64,000 nucleotides of DNA from Halolamina sediminis (GTDB lineage Archaea > Halobacteriota > Halobacteria > Halobacteriales > Haloferacaceae): assembly GCF_001282785.1 (NCBI RefSeq), contig NZ_CVUA01000001.1, positions 2,356,001 to 2,420,000 on the forward strand. Direction: 5' to 3'. The position numbers and the translations under genes are program-made. Shown in pieces: positions 16,454 to 24,918 of the stretch. Under the pieces are notes generated by a model that was given only the letters and a program-made list of their open reading frames with translations, was not told the DNA's origin and ran no database searches. The number at the start of each line of letters is the position of its first letter. The stretch's first letter is position 1.

Positions 16454-17780
16454 CTAGTCCCAGTCAACTACCCCACCCGACGCGTCTTCGGCGCTTTGAG
16501 GGTGGGGCTTGTCCGTGAGCTCGGCCTCGAACCCGTCCGGGCGGGCGGTGAATCCGCCACTCGGCGTCACAGTTCCAGACTTTAGGGCAAGCTGGCTGTT
16601 GCCCGTCCGCCGAGACGACTGTTGGCCCCGACGGACATACCGCATCCCGACGTTCTTCGCCGTCGCAAAGTCGCTACGCGATTTTGCTGCCCGCCGGACG
16701 TAGTCCGGCGACCGCGTTGTAGTCCGCGTTCGCCGCCGACTCGCATTTCACACATCGGAAGTCGTTGCGAGTCGGGCGATTCTCGTCTGGCGTGAAGCCG
16801 CACTCGGCGCACCGTTTCGACGTGTACGCCGAACCCACTTGCTTCACCGAGATACCTTCCGCTTCAGCTTTGTACTCCACTTGTTCATACAGCGTTCGGA
16901 ACGCCCACGTGTGCCCCCACGACGCGTCTGTTCGGTCGCGGATATGGGTCAAGTCCTCGAACGCGATCACCTCGCACTCGTACCTGAGTGCTTCGTCCAC
17001 GATGGCGTTCGACGCGCGGTGAAGCACGTCACGGACGTAGCGAAGCTCACGGCCACTCGACTGTTTGAGCGTCCGGTGGGCACTTCGCGTCCCGGTCTGT
17101 TGGAGTCCGGCGCGCACCTTCTCGAACTCACGGAGGTCGTGGGCCAACTCCCGCCCGCTGAAGAAGTAGGCAGTGCTGGTGACGGCGAGGTTTTCGATAC
17201 CGAGATCAACCCCAAGGACCGTTCCGTTCTCGGTGGTGTTTCCTTCGGTTTCGGTCGTGTGACAGCGGAAAGCGATGTGTAGGAAGTAGTCGCCGTCACG
17301 GGCGGTGAGCGTGCTTTCTGTGACGCTCCACTCGTCCGACTCGAGGTACTGCCGTTGGTAGCCATCGTCGGCGTCAGGGAGAGCAAGTTCACACCACGCG
17401 GTTCTCTGTGGTGGAGAGCGACACCGTATCGTCATCGAACAGCGTCATGGTTCGGGTGTCGTACTTCACCGTGGGAGCGGTGAAGGTGGGCTTGCTGACC
17501 TTCTTACCGTTTGACCGGCGTTCGACACAGCCAGTAATGGCTTCGGCAGCTTGGTGGGGTAGCGAGAACCGCGTGCTGACTACCGAGGCCGGTGTGTTCG
17601 CGCACGTCGTCGTAGGCGAGGGGCTGTACGTCGCTTTTGGCGTTGCACTTGCCCCACGCCATGTCCGTGGCGATTTGGCAACCACGCTTCCACTCGGAAA
17701 TAGTGTCTTCGAGCAACTCGCGTTACTCGCTGTCTACCGAGAGGCGGGTGATTGCCGTCCGACGCACGTAGTCGTCCGAA
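16454..17780 (-). pseudogene. tnpB: Degenerate IS200/IS605-type tnpB (RNA-guided nuclease, inactive)
   Basis: Conserved haloarchaeal TnpB pieces appear in order but in different frames. DDYVRRTAITRLSVDSE ends in a stop near 17735. LEDTISEWKRGCQIATDMAW follows. AAEAITGCVERRSNGKKVSK is shifted, and so is CELALPDADDGYQRQYL onward. The long 3' part includes VLGVDLGIENLAV (RuvC D), VIAFEDLTHI (RuvC E), RCAECGF and CVKCES (zinc ribbon) and ANADYNA (RuvC D). After this a 51-base double-hairpin insert interrupts the frame, and the C-terminus RYVRRGQQSSRRTGN...GGVVDWD resumes. At least two frameshifts, one nonsense codon and one insertion make it non-functional. No tnpA partner is present. Confidence 0.88.
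16662..16712. mobile_element. Double-hairpin module inserted in tnpB
   Basis: 51 bases on the plus strand: GTCGCAAAGTCGC-TAC-GCGATTTTG (stem A with one mismatch), centre CTGCC, then CGCCGGAC-GTA-GTCCGGCG (stem B) and the end CGAC. Removing it (plus one G) restores the TnpB reading ...NADYNA-AKNVG.. seen in family members, so it is an insertion with little or no target duplication. Confidence 0.8.
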
Positions 17781-17880
17781 CGAGATCGGCCGTGAGAAAC
17801 CACGGTGAAATAGATAAAACAGCGTTAGAAGGACTGAAGGCGGCAATTCCGCTGACTAACAATCATCCAGAATTTGGATA

Positions 17881-17985
17881 GGCCCTGGCGGATTTGAACC
17901 ACGGTCGTTCCGCTCCGCTTCACTCCCTGGTACAAATCCGCCAGCCGAACAGTTCGACCTCTCGCTATCGCTCGGGGCACCCACG
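17881..17985. repeat. Direct and inverted partial copies of the CAU tRNA 3' end
   Basis: 17881-17900 repeats the 3' end of the adjacent tRNA (as in 17990-18009). 17929-17944 (GGTACAAATCCGCCAG) is an inverted copy that can pair with it (12-15 bases). This gives a direct-inverted-direct cassette downstream of the tRNA and the near boundary of the relic island. The stretch 17781-17880 has no gene. Confidence 0.8.
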
Positions 17986-18061
17986 TGGGCCCTGGCGGAT
18001 TTGAACCACCGATCGCCCGGTTATGAGCCGGGGGCTGTAAACCAGACTGAGCTAAGGGCCC
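17986..18061 (-). tRNA. tRNA with anticodon CAU (Met elongator or Ile2)
   Basis: 76 bases. The acceptor GGGCCCT pairs with AGGGCCC, the discriminator is A, the anticodon stem is CCCGG/CCGGG with loop CTCATAA (CAT), and the T loop is TTCAAAT. The CAU anticodon could be elongator methionine or isoleucine-2 (modified C34). The GGGCCC acceptor is compatible with either, so I leave it open. It lacks the initiator-type start. Confidence 0.9.
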
Positions 18062-18110
18062 GTAGACGAACAGCCGGACGGCTCACCCTTGAGACTACCG
18101 AAAGAAGCGA

Positions 18111-18183
18111 CGCCGTCGCCAGGGCTCGAACCTGGGACAACCACGTTAACAGCGTGGTGCTCTACCAGCTGAGCTACGACGGC
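18111..18183 (-). tRNA. tRNA-Asn (anticodon GUU)
   Basis: 73 bases. The acceptor GCCGTCG pairs with CGACGGC, the discriminator is G, the D arm has AGCTGGTAG, the anticodon stem is CCACG/CGTGG with loop CTGTTAA (GTT), and the T loop is TTCGAGC. It lies 49 bases upstream of the CAU tRNA on the same strand, so the two may be co-transcribed. Confidence 0.95.
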
Positions 18184-18279
18184 TCACTTCTTCGTACCGT
18201 GGTTTCACACAAATGGGTTTCGTTTCCCCCCGGCGGACCGACCGACACGGTTTCCTCCCGCGCCGCGGAACCGTTGCCC

Positions 18280-19728
18280 ATGACCGACGACGCTCTCGAC
18301 GCCGTGCTCGACCGCGTGAGCGAGCGCGTCACGCCCGACGCCGACGAGCGCGAGCGCCTACGTGCGGTCGCCACGGAGCTCACCGCCCGCGCCGAGGCGG
18401 CGATCGAGGAGCTTCCCGTCGACGGCGACGTGACACAGGTGGGCTCCAGCGCCCGCTCGACGTGGCTCGCTGGCGACCGCGATATCGACCTGTTCGTCCG
18501 CTTCCCCACCGAGATCGACCGCGAAGAGCTCGAACGCTGCGGGCTGGACGTTGGCCACGCCGTCCTCCCCGACGGCCACGAGGAGTACGCCGAACACCCC
18601 TACGTGAAGGGGGAGTACGAGGGGTTCGACGTGGATCTAGTACCGTGTTACGCCGTCGACTCGGCGACCGAGATCCGCTCGGCGGTCGACCGAACGCCGT
18701 TCCACGACGCCTTCCTCCAAGCGAGATACACCCCCGAACTCGCCGAGGCCGCCAGGCTTCTGAAACGGTTCATGAAGGGCGTCGGCGTCTACGGTAGCGA
18801 CCTCCGAACCGAGGGGTTCTCGGGCTACCTCGTCGAACTGCTCGTGCTCGAATACGGCGGGTTCCGACCGCTGGTCGAGGCCGCCGCCGAGTGGCACCCG
18901 CCCGTTCGGTTCGACCTCCGGGGCGACGGCGGCCGACCGGGCACCGCCGACCCCGATGGCGACGGCGGGACTGCCGAGGTCCCGCCCGACGTGGCCGAGG
19001 CCGCGGAGTTCGACGATCCCCTCGTCGTGATCGACCCCACGGACCCGGACCGCAACGTCGCCGCCGTGCTCTCGGCCGCGAACCTCGCACGGTTCCAGCA
19101 CTACTGCCGCGAACTGCTCGACGACCCGCGGGAGTCGCTGTTCTTTCCTGAACCGACCGAGTCGATCGACCCTGATAGCGTGCGCGAGCACCTCGACCGG
19201 CGTGGGAGCCACGTGGTCGCCGTCGTCTTCGACACGCCCGACGTGGTCGAGGATCAGCTCTACCCCCAACTCCGGCGATCGCTCGGCGGCGTCGCCGACG
19301 AGCTCGACCGCCGGGGGTTCGACACGCTGCGGGCGACGACGTTCGCGAACGGGGTCGGCGAGTCGGCCTCGGGGACGTCGGTGCTGTTCGTCGAAACCGG
19401 CGTCGGCGAACTCCCGGCGGTCGAGCGCCACGAGGGGCCGCCCGTCCACGTCGGCGAGCACGCCGGGTCGTTCTACGACGCCTACGCCGACGACGAGTCG
19501 ACGTACGGCCCGTTTGTCGACGGCGATCGCTACGTGGTCGAACGCGAGCGCGAGCACCGGACGCCCGAGGCGCTGCTCCGGAGCGACACGCTGTTCGACG
19601 TGGCGCTCGGCACCCACGTCGAGACGGCGCTCGGGGAGTCGTACGAGGTCCTCGTCGGCGACGAGACGGCGACGCTGGCCGAGGAGTTCGGGGAGGCGCT
19701 TCGGGCGTACTTCGAGCCGGCGGTCTAA
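18280..19728 (+). CDS. cca: CCA-adding tRNA nucleotidyltransferase (archaeal class I)
   Basis: A 482-residue enzyme that adds CCA to tRNA 3' ends, needed here because the tRNA genes do not encode CCA. The nucleotidyltransferase signature VGSSARSTWLAGDRDIDLF is near residue 50 (GS...R and the DxD catalytic aspartates), with the third Asp in FDVDLVPCY. RTPFHDAFLQ, LLKRFMKGVGVYGSDLRTEG (the tRNA-binding region) and the body and tail domains follow. The start at 18280 was chosen because the upstream frame runs through tRNA sequence. Confidence 0.93.
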   Translation: MTDDALDAVLDRVSERVTPDADERERLRAVATELTARAEAAIEELPVDGDVTQVGSSARSTWLAGDRDIDLFVRFPTEIDREELERCGLDVGHAVLPDGHEEYAEHPYVKGEYEGFDVDLVPCYAVDSATEIRSAVDRTPFHDAFLQARYTPELAEAARLLKRFMKGVGVYGSDLRTEGFSGYLVELLVLEYGGFRPLVEAAAEWHPPVRFDLRGDGGRPGTADPDGDGGTAEVPPDVAEAAEFDDPLVVIDPTDPDRNVAAVLSAANLARFQHYCRELLDDPRESLFFPEPTESIDPDSVREHLDRRGSHVVAVVFDTPDVVEDQLYPQLRRSLGGVADELDRRGFDTLRATTFANGVGESASGTSVLFVETGVGELPAVERHEGPPVHVGEHAGSFYDAYADDESTYGPFVDGDRYVVEREREHRTPEALLRSDTLFDVALGTHVETALGESYEVLVGDETATLAEEFGEALRAYFEPAV

Positions 19729-19734
19729 CCGGAC

Positions 19735-20745
19735 TCAGAGGTCGTGGATCTCGCGAATTCGCTCGACGAGTTCGACGACCTCCTCGGTCGGGTCGTCGTC
19801 CTCCGGGATCGGTTCGCGGCCGTCGAACGTCTCGTGAACGACGCCGACGCTCTCCGAGAGCGTGTCGAGCCCGTAGCCGCCCTCTAGGACGAACGCCAGC
19901 GCGGCGCCGACCTCCTCGCTCAGTTCGCGGATCGCGTCGGTGAACTGGGCGTACCCCTCCGTCGAGACGCGCATCCGTGAGATCGGGTCGTGGCGGTGGG
20001 CGTCGAAGCCGGCAGAGACCAGTACCAGACCGGGGTCGAAGCGCTCGATCGCGGGCGCGATCGCCCGCTCGAACACGTGGCGGTACTCCGCGTCGCCACA
20101 GCCCGCCGAGAGGGGCGCGTTCAGCGTCGTCCCCTCGCCGGCGCCCTCGCCGGTGTCCTCGATCGCGCCGGTGCCGGGGTAGAGCCCCTCTTCGTGGGTC
20201 GAGGTGTAGAACACGTCCGGGTCGTCGGCGCAGATCTCTTCGGTCCCGTTGCCGTGGTGGACGTCCCAGTCCCAGATCGCCACGCTGTCGACGTCTGTCT
20301 CTGGGTCGTCGATCACCGTGCGGGCGGCGACGGCGGCGTTGTTGAAGAAGCAGAACCCCATCGCCTCGTCGGACTCGGCGTGGTGGCCCGGCGGCCGGCC
20401 GATCGCGAAGGGAGTGTCACGGCCGTTGGCGCCGTCGATGGCCGCCCGGGCGGCCCAGATCGCCAGCCCCGCGGACTTGCGTGCCACGTCGTACGTGTCC
20501 TCGCCGGCGACGGTGTCGGGGTCCCACTCGCCGCCGCCGTCCTCACAGAACTCCCGGACGGCCGCGACGTGCTCGGGGTCGTGAGCACGCTCGATGTCGA
20601 CCGGGTCGGCGGCGGGTGCGTCGACGTACTCGACGCAGTGGCGGTCCTTGAGCGCCTCCCGGATCGCCCGCATTCGGTCCGGCGACTCCGGATGTCGGGG
20701 GCCGGTATCGTGGTCGAGACACCGGTCCGAGTAGCCGAACTGCAT
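19735..20745 (-). CDS. Histone deacetylase family protein
   Basis: A 336-residue zinc-dependent deacylase of the HDAC/AcuC/acetylpolyamine amidohydrolase superfamily. It shows RPPGHHAESDEAMGFC with the catalytic His pair near residue 125, WDWDVHHGNGTEE with zinc Asp and His near 168, SAGFDAHRHDP with zinc Asp near 255, and EGGYGL. It removes acyl groups from lysine side chains or polyamines. Its start overlaps the stop of the histone gene by one base (TAATG), so the two are translationally coupled. Confidence 0.92.
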   Translation of the reverse strand: MQFGYSDRCLDHDTGPRHPESPDRMRAIREALKDRHCVEYVDAPAADPVDIERAHDPEHVAAVREFCEDGGGEWDPDTVAGEDTYDVARKSAGLAIWAARAAIDGANGRDTPFAIGRPPGHHAESDEAMGFCFFNNAAVAARTVIDDPETDVDSVAIWDWDVHHGNGTEEICADDPDVFYTSTHEEGLYPGTGAIEDTGEGAGEGTTLNAPLSAGCGDAEYRHVFERAIAPAIERFDPGLVLVSAGFDAHRHDPISRMRVSTEGYAQFTDAIRELSEEVGAALAFVLEGGYGLDTLSESVGVVHETFDGREPIPEDDDPTEEVVELVERIREIHDL

Positions 20746-21176
20746 TACTCGAACAGGGAGAAGTACGTCTCGATGTCCTCGGCCTGTACGGTTCGGCGGT
20801 CGGCGTGGCGGGCGAGCTTGGCGGCCGCGCGGGCGACGTTGTCGGCGTAGTCCTCCAGAATGTCCGCCAGCGCGATGCGAGCCTCCATCGACACCCGATA
20901 GCGGTCGTCGATTCGCAGGCGGGCGATCCGGTCGACGGGCGCGACGGGCAGGTCGACGGCGTCACGCTCGACGATCTGCTCGACGCCGAAGTCCTCGGCC
21001 ATGAGGGTCTTCCGGCCGTCCTCGGTCGCTCGCTCGGCGGCCCCAACGGCGAGTTCGGCGCCGCGGTCCTGGACGTGCGCCGCGAGTTTCTCGGCCGCGT
21101 CCGCGCTCACCCGGAGCCCGTCCGCGTTGCGCCGGATGATGGCGTCGACGGGGGCGAACGGCAGCTCGACGGTCAT
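20745..21176 (-). CDS. Archaeal histone, fused histone-fold doublet
   Basis: A 143-residue protein with two histone folds in tandem, as in haloarchaeal HstA/HpyA-type histones. Fold 1 spans about 1-68 (LPFAPVDAIIRRNADGLRVS, AEDFGVEQI) and fold 2 about 76-143 (LPVAPVDRIARLRIDDRYRVS, AEDIETYFSLFE). It makes a pseudo-dimer in one chain that binds DNA or acts as a regulator. The start at 21176 was chosen because it begins the first fold. It forms an overlapping pair with the deacetylase gene. Confidence 0.93.
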   Translation of the reverse strand: MTVELPFAPVDAIIRRNADGLRVSADAAEKLAAHVQDRGAELAVGAAERATEDGRKTLMAEDFGVEQIVERDAVDLPVAPVDRIARLRIDDRYRVSMEARIALADILEDYADNVARAAAKLARHADRRTVQAEDIETYFSLFE

Positions 21177-21340
21177 ACTCACACCCCGGGCGTGGCGCGT
21201 AAAACGCTTCCCCTCCGCTCTGAGGGCGTCACGGCGACGCGACGACCGGCGCGTCGAGGGCGGGCATCGTCGAGACGAGGTAGTCGCTCGGCCCTCTGAC
21301 GACACGCTCTGTCACAGCCGATCTCCGCGCGGAGCCTTCG

Positions 21341-21552
21341 CTGTCGCTTGTCGTCGTTCGGCGAAAACGTCCGGACGGAGTCCACGCGAGCGCGGGCACG
21401 TCCGGTCGTGACTGAACGAAGTGAAGAAACGTCCGGACGGAGATTTGAACGCGAGAGACTCGCTGTGCTCGTCTCTCTGGCTCAAATCTCCGCGACAGCC
21501 GTTTCGCTTCACGGACTCCTCGCTGTCGCTCGTCGTCGTTGTTCAGCGAAAA
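21341..21552. repeat. Multiple partial copies of the tRNA-Arg 3' end
   Basis: Downstream of tRNA-Arg (minus strand) there are direct partial copies at 21429-21450 (22 bases) and 21367-21380 (14 bases). An inverted copy (GGCTCAAATCTCC, ending about 21492) can pair with 21441-21450. The flank CGCTGTCGCT(T/C)GTCGTCGTT before two of the copies is itself duplicated. The rest of 21177-21552 shows no gene. Confidence 0.8.
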
Positions 21553-21625
21553 CGTCCGGACGGAGATTTGAACTCCGGTCCCTGGCTCCGCAAGCCAAGA
21601 GGATAGTCCACTACCCTACCCGGAC
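21553..21625 (-). tRNA. tRNA-Arg (anticodon GCG)
   Basis: 73 bases. The acceptor GTCCGGG pairs with TCCGGAC (one G-U pair), the discriminator is G, the anticodon stem is TTGGC/GCCAG with loop TTGCGGA (GCG), and the T stem CGGAG/CTCCG has loop TTCAAAT. It reads CGC codons, which are common in this genome. Confidence 0.93.
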
Positions 21626-21748
21626 TCATATCGATAAACGCCCGACCCGCATAAGTCGGTTCCGGTTCCCAGTCGGCGTGGGGGCGAGGAACAAAGGAGA
21701 TTTTGTCCGTACCGCGTCCTTATGCAACGAGGTCCCGTTTGGGGAGGT

Positions 21749-22312
21749 ATGGAACGCAGAACGTTCCTCGCTGGCACCGTCGCGGCGCTGAGCGCGGTCG
21801 CCGGCTGTGTCGGCGAGCCGCCTGAGACGCCCGACAACGGGACGGAACCGACCGACACCGAAGAAGGAACGGACAGCGAGCCGCCGGAGACCGACACGCC
21901 GGAAGACGGGACTCCGGAGGACACCGATACGCCGACGGAGACGCCGGCTGGGGCGTCGACGGCGATCGTCTCCCGATCGCTCGAACAGCAGGGGGACTGT
22001 GACTCCCCCGGGAACGTGAGCATCGCCACCGAGGGGACCACCGTCACCGTCGAGGGCTGTATCACCGGCCGGAACGGCTGCATGTACCCCGCGCTGGCGG
22101 CGGCGAGCTACGACGCCGCGGCCGACGAGCTCACGGTCCGCGTGACGACCGAGGACGAGTCCGGTCCCGACGAATCCTGCACGCAAGCGCTCGTCCAGCG
22201 CGGCTACGTGGTGACCGTCGAGTTCGACGGTTCCCTGCCTGGGACGACGACGGTGATCCACGACAGTATGGACGAGGAGCAGCAGGTCGCCCAGTCCGAG
22301 ACCGACGGCTGA
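21749..22312 (+). CDS. Twin-arginine lipoprotein, unknown function
   Basis: A 187-residue protein. The Tat signal MERRTFLAGTVAALSAVAGC puts the lipid-anchored Cys at residue 20. A Thr/Glu/Pro-rich linker (about 25-70) and a compact C-terminal domain of about 115 residues with four more cysteines follow (GDC.S near 92, EGC near 111, NGC near 117, ESC near 155). These may form disulfides outside the cell. A TATA-like CCTTATG at about 21717-21723 lies about 28 bases before 21749, favouring this start over the ATG at 21722. Confidence 0.75.
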   Translation: MERRTFLAGTVAALSAVAGCVGEPPETPDNGTEPTDTEEGTDSEPPETDTPEDGTPEDTDTPTETPAGASTAIVSRSLEQQGDCDSPGNVSIATEGTTVTVEGCITGRNGCMYPALAAASYDAAADELTVRVTTEDESGPDESCTQALVQRGYVVTVEFDGSLPGTTTVIHDSMDEEQQVAQSETDG

Positions 22313-22381
22313 GGGCCACGCAGCCGTGGATGGAATCGCCGTCGACCGCAGGACTAAACGCCAGGCTCCCGAACGGGCGGT

Positions 22382-23053
22382 ATGGGCATCTTCGACTCGA
22401 TCAAGTCCGTGCTGGGCACCCGGGCGGAGGCCGACGCCTCGAGCGCGGCCGACCCCGATGCGCTGTTCGGCATGAGCACCGCCTACGTCACGATGGAGGC
22501 CGAACTCGGCTACGAGTCCGCCGACGCCGCCGCGCTCTGTTTCTCCGAGGTCGACAGCACCGCCTTCACCGATGCCGTCGACGAGGTCGAGGCGATCCTC
22601 CGGGCGGGCGAGACCGAGACCGGCACCGAGTTCCGCCGCCGCAACGACGACCACGGCTACCGCTGGGTGATTCTCGAGGACGACGACCCGGAGGATCTCG
22701 TGACGAGCGTCCACTTCGCGGCCGACGAGTTCGTCGAACAGGGGTTCGGCTCGCGGCTGCTCGCCGCCGTGTTCGGCTTCCAGAAGATCGACAGTGAAAC
22801 CACCGAGTCCGGGGGGAGCACGGGCGACCGCGGCGCGAGCGCGAGCCGCGCCAGCACCGACCGGGCGTACTGGATCTACTCGTTCCGCCGGGGCGCCTAC
22901 TACCCGTTCTGCCCCAGTGGCGACCACGACCGCAACACGAAAGCGGAGTTCAAGCTCCGGTCCGTGCTGGACGGCGAGCTCGAGATCGAGGACGACGAAT
23001 CCTATTGGCACCCACTCTGGCCGGACGCCACCGGCGGCCACCCCTGGGAGTGA
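22382..23053 (+). CDS. pspAB: PspA-associated protein PspAB
   Basis: A 223-residue soluble protein starting MGIFDSIKSVLGTRAEADAS, with DALFGMSTAYVTMEAELGY, a central alpha/beta part and a C-terminal FRRGAYYPFCPSG...R...KLR block. I recognise the PspAB family, found in haloarchaea and named for linkage to phage-shock PspA proteins; no pspA is in this window. The biochemical role is unknown. The next gene starts 2 bases after the stop, so they form an operon. Confidence 0.75.
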   Translation: MGIFDSIKSVLGTRAEADASSAADPDALFGMSTAYVTMEAELGYESADAAALCFSEVDSTAFTDAVDEVEAILRAGETETGTEFRRRNDDHGYRWVILEDDDPEDLVTSVHFAADEFVEQGFGSRLLAAVFGFQKIDSETTESGGSTGDRGASASRASTDRAYWIYSFRRGAYYPFCPSGDHDRNTKAEFKLRSVLDGELEIEDDESYWHPLWPDATGGHPWE

Positions 23054-23055
23054 CG

Positions 23056-23406
23056 ATGTCCGACGAGCCCGCGGTGTACGACCACTACCGGCTGACCGAG
23101 GGAGCGGACGCCGGCGCCGCCTTCCGCGTCGTCGGCGTCGACGAGAAGAGAGTTACCTTGCTCCGGGTCACCGACACTGACGGTAACCGCGCGGCGACGG
23201 GTGACCTGCGTCACGTCGCGCACGATCGACTCGGCCCTGCGTTCGCGCCCGCGAACAACCCCGATCCACGCTTCGAGACGCCGGACTACCTCGCCGGCCT
23301 GCTGCTCGTCGGCGGCATTGCGCTCGCGGCTCACCCCGCCGGCGACCGGGTCGGGGGCGCGATCCTCGCGGCCGGCGGCGGCTACCTCCTCTGGCGCCGA
23401 CACTGA
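23056..23406 (+). CDS. Small membrane protein downstream of pspAB
   Basis: A 116-residue protein. The first 80 residues are soluble and beta-rich (YRLTEGADAGAAFRVVGVDE, VTLLRVTDTDG). The last 35 are hydrophobic and form one or two helices, ending in WRRH. No named domain was recognised. The 2-base gap from pspAB suggests a shared membrane-stress role, which is inference from position only. Confidence 0.6.
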   Translation: MSDEPAVYDHYRLTEGADAGAAFRVVGVDEKRVTLLRVTDTDGNRAATGDLRHVAHDRLGPAFAPANNPDPRFETPDYLAGLLLVGGIALAAHPAGDRVGGAILAAGGGYLLWRRH

Positions 23407-23498
23407 CGCCGCGTCATCCGTTTTTAGCCTTCGCTTGCCGCGGGAGCGCTCCCGCCGTTCGGCCCGCGGTTTCACTTCCACTCTGCTGTTAACGAGGG

Positions 23499-23505
23499 TT
23501 TATCC
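23499..23505 (+). promoter_or_regulatory. TATA box of radA
   Basis: TTTATCC centred about 27 bases before the ATG at 23529, consistent with a leaderless transcript. Confidence 0.6.
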
Positions 23506-23528
23506 CGGGTGACGCACAACGACAGAGT

Positions 23529-24560
23529 ATGGCAGAAGACGACCTCGAAAGTCTCCCCGGCGTCGGCCCCGCAACCGCAGACAAGCTCACCGACGCGGGC
23601 TTCGACAGTTTCCAGAGCATCGCCGTCGCGAGCCCCGGCGAACTGTCCAACTCCGCGGACGTGGGCGATTCGACGGCGTCGGACGTGATCAACGCGGCGC
23701 GTGAGGCCGCCGACGTCGGCGGCTTCGAGACCGGCGCAACTGTACTGGAGCGCCGTGAACGAATCGGGAAGCTCTCTTGGCAGATCGACGAGGTGGACGA
23801 GCTACTCGGCGGCGGGATCGAGACCCAGTCCATCACCGAAGTGTACGGCGAGTTCGGCTCCGGGAAGTCACAGGTCACCCACCAGATGTCCGTCAACGTC
23901 CAGCTCTCGAAGGAGAACGGGGGGCTCGACGGCGGCGCGATCTTCATCGACACCGAGGACACGTTCCGCCCCGAGCGGATCGACGACATGATCCGGGGGC
24001 TCGACGACGAGATCATCGCCGAGGAGCTCGAACGCCGCGAGATCGAGGGCGAGCCCGGCGACGAGGAGGCGATGGAGCAGCTACTCGAGTCGTTCCTCGA
24101 CAACATCCACGTCGCGAAGGCGTTCAACGCCAACCACCAGATGCTGCTGGCGGAGAAGGCGCTCGAACTCGCGAAAGAGCACGAGGAGGACGACTGGCCG
24201 GTCCGGCTGCTCTGTGTCGACTCCCTGACCGCCCACTTCCGTGCGGAGTACGTCGGCCGCGGCGAGCTCGCCGAGCGCCAGCAGAAGCTCAACAAACACC
24301 TCCACGAACTCGACAAGGTCGGCAACCTCCACAACGTCGCCGTTCTCGTCACGAACCAGGTCGCCTCCAACCCCGACTCCTACTTCGGCGACCCGACCCA
24401 GCCGATCGGCGGGAACATCCTCGGCCACAAGTCCACGTTCCGGATGTACCTCCGCAAGTCGAAAGGTGACAAGCGGATCGTCCGCCTGGTTGACGCGCCC
24501 AACCTCGCCGACGGCGAGGCTGTCATGCGCGTACAGGACGGCGGGCTGAAGCCCGAGTAA
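23529..24560 (+). CDS. radA: DNA repair and recombination recombinase RadA
   Basis: A 343-residue archaeal RecA/Rad51 orthologue that forms filaments on single-stranded DNA and drives strand exchange. The N-terminal helix-hairpin-helix domain ([16 protein letters not shown]) is at residues 8-23. The ATPase core follows with Walker [10 protein letters not shown] near residue 110, [12 protein letters not shown], Walker [13 protein letters not shown], and the DNA-binding loops L1 ([19 protein letters not shown]) and L2 ([18 protein letters not shown]). No intein is present. The length is normal. Confidence 0.97.
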   Translation: MAEDDLESLPGVGPATADKLTDAGFDSFQSIAVASPGELSNSADVGDSTASDVINAAREAADVGGFETGATVLERRERIGKLSWQIDEVDELLGGGIETQSITEVYGEFGSGKSQVTHQMSVNVQLSKENGGLDGGAIFIDTEDTFRPERIDDMIRGLDDEIIAEELERREIEGEPGDEEAMEQLLESFLDNIHVAKAFNANHQMLLAEKALELAKEHEEDDWPVRLLCVDSLTAHFRAEYVGRGELAERQQKLNKHLHELDKVGNLHNVAVLVTNQVASNPDSYFGDPTQPIGGNILGHKSTFRMYLRKSKGDKRIVRLVDAPNLADGEAVMRVQDGGLKPE

Positions 24561-24582
24561 GCGCGCAGCGGAGCCCCGGTTT

Positions 24583-24810
24583 TCACTCCTCGGCGTCGTG
24601 ACGCGGCAGCGCGTCGACGTCGGTCGCCCTCGCGTCCCGGTCGTCGGGCAGGCGTTCGATACAGTCAAAACAGAGGAAGAACTCGGCGCCATCGGCCAAC
24701 TCCAGATCCATCCCCTGCGTGGGACCGTCGTTGCTGAACGACCAGAAGTCGCCGATACCGCCGCCGATACGGACCCGTCGATTGCAGCCGTCACAGCGCT
24801 GGGTGGCCAT
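24583..24810 (-). CDS. Small zinc-ribbon-like protein (DUF7561-type)
   Basis: A 75-residue protein starting MATQRCDGCNRRVRIGGGIG, with a second cysteine pair in FFLCFDCIERL. This gives a C..C...C..C metal site. It matches a small haloarchaeal zinc-finger family that I recall as DUF7561; its function is unknown. The start at 24810 was chosen over an upstream in-frame ATG (24858) because the conserved part begins there. It is convergent with radA. Confidence 0.7.
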   Translation of the reverse strand: MATQRCDGCNRRVRIGGGIGDFWSFSNDGPTQGMDLELADGAEFFLCFDCIERLPDDRDARATDVDALPRHDAEE

Positions 24811-24918
24811 CGGCGGCAGTTCGAGGGCGAGGCGGTTAGGCACTGCGGCGGCGGACAACGCCCAGAATCGCCGGCGCCACGGCTGTTCGGTCGGGCTGCC
24901 GGAGAAGGAGAGTTCGGA

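Noticed and set aside
17389-17685. A separate 98-residue gene
   Set aside because: It is a shifted-frame piece of the tnpB pseudogene (contains the AAEAITGCVERRSNGKK block).
21722-21748. An upstream start for the lipoprotein (ATG 21722)
   Set aside because: The TATA-like element overlaps this codon and spacing fits the ATG at 21749, which also places the twin arginines at the usual distance from the N-terminus.
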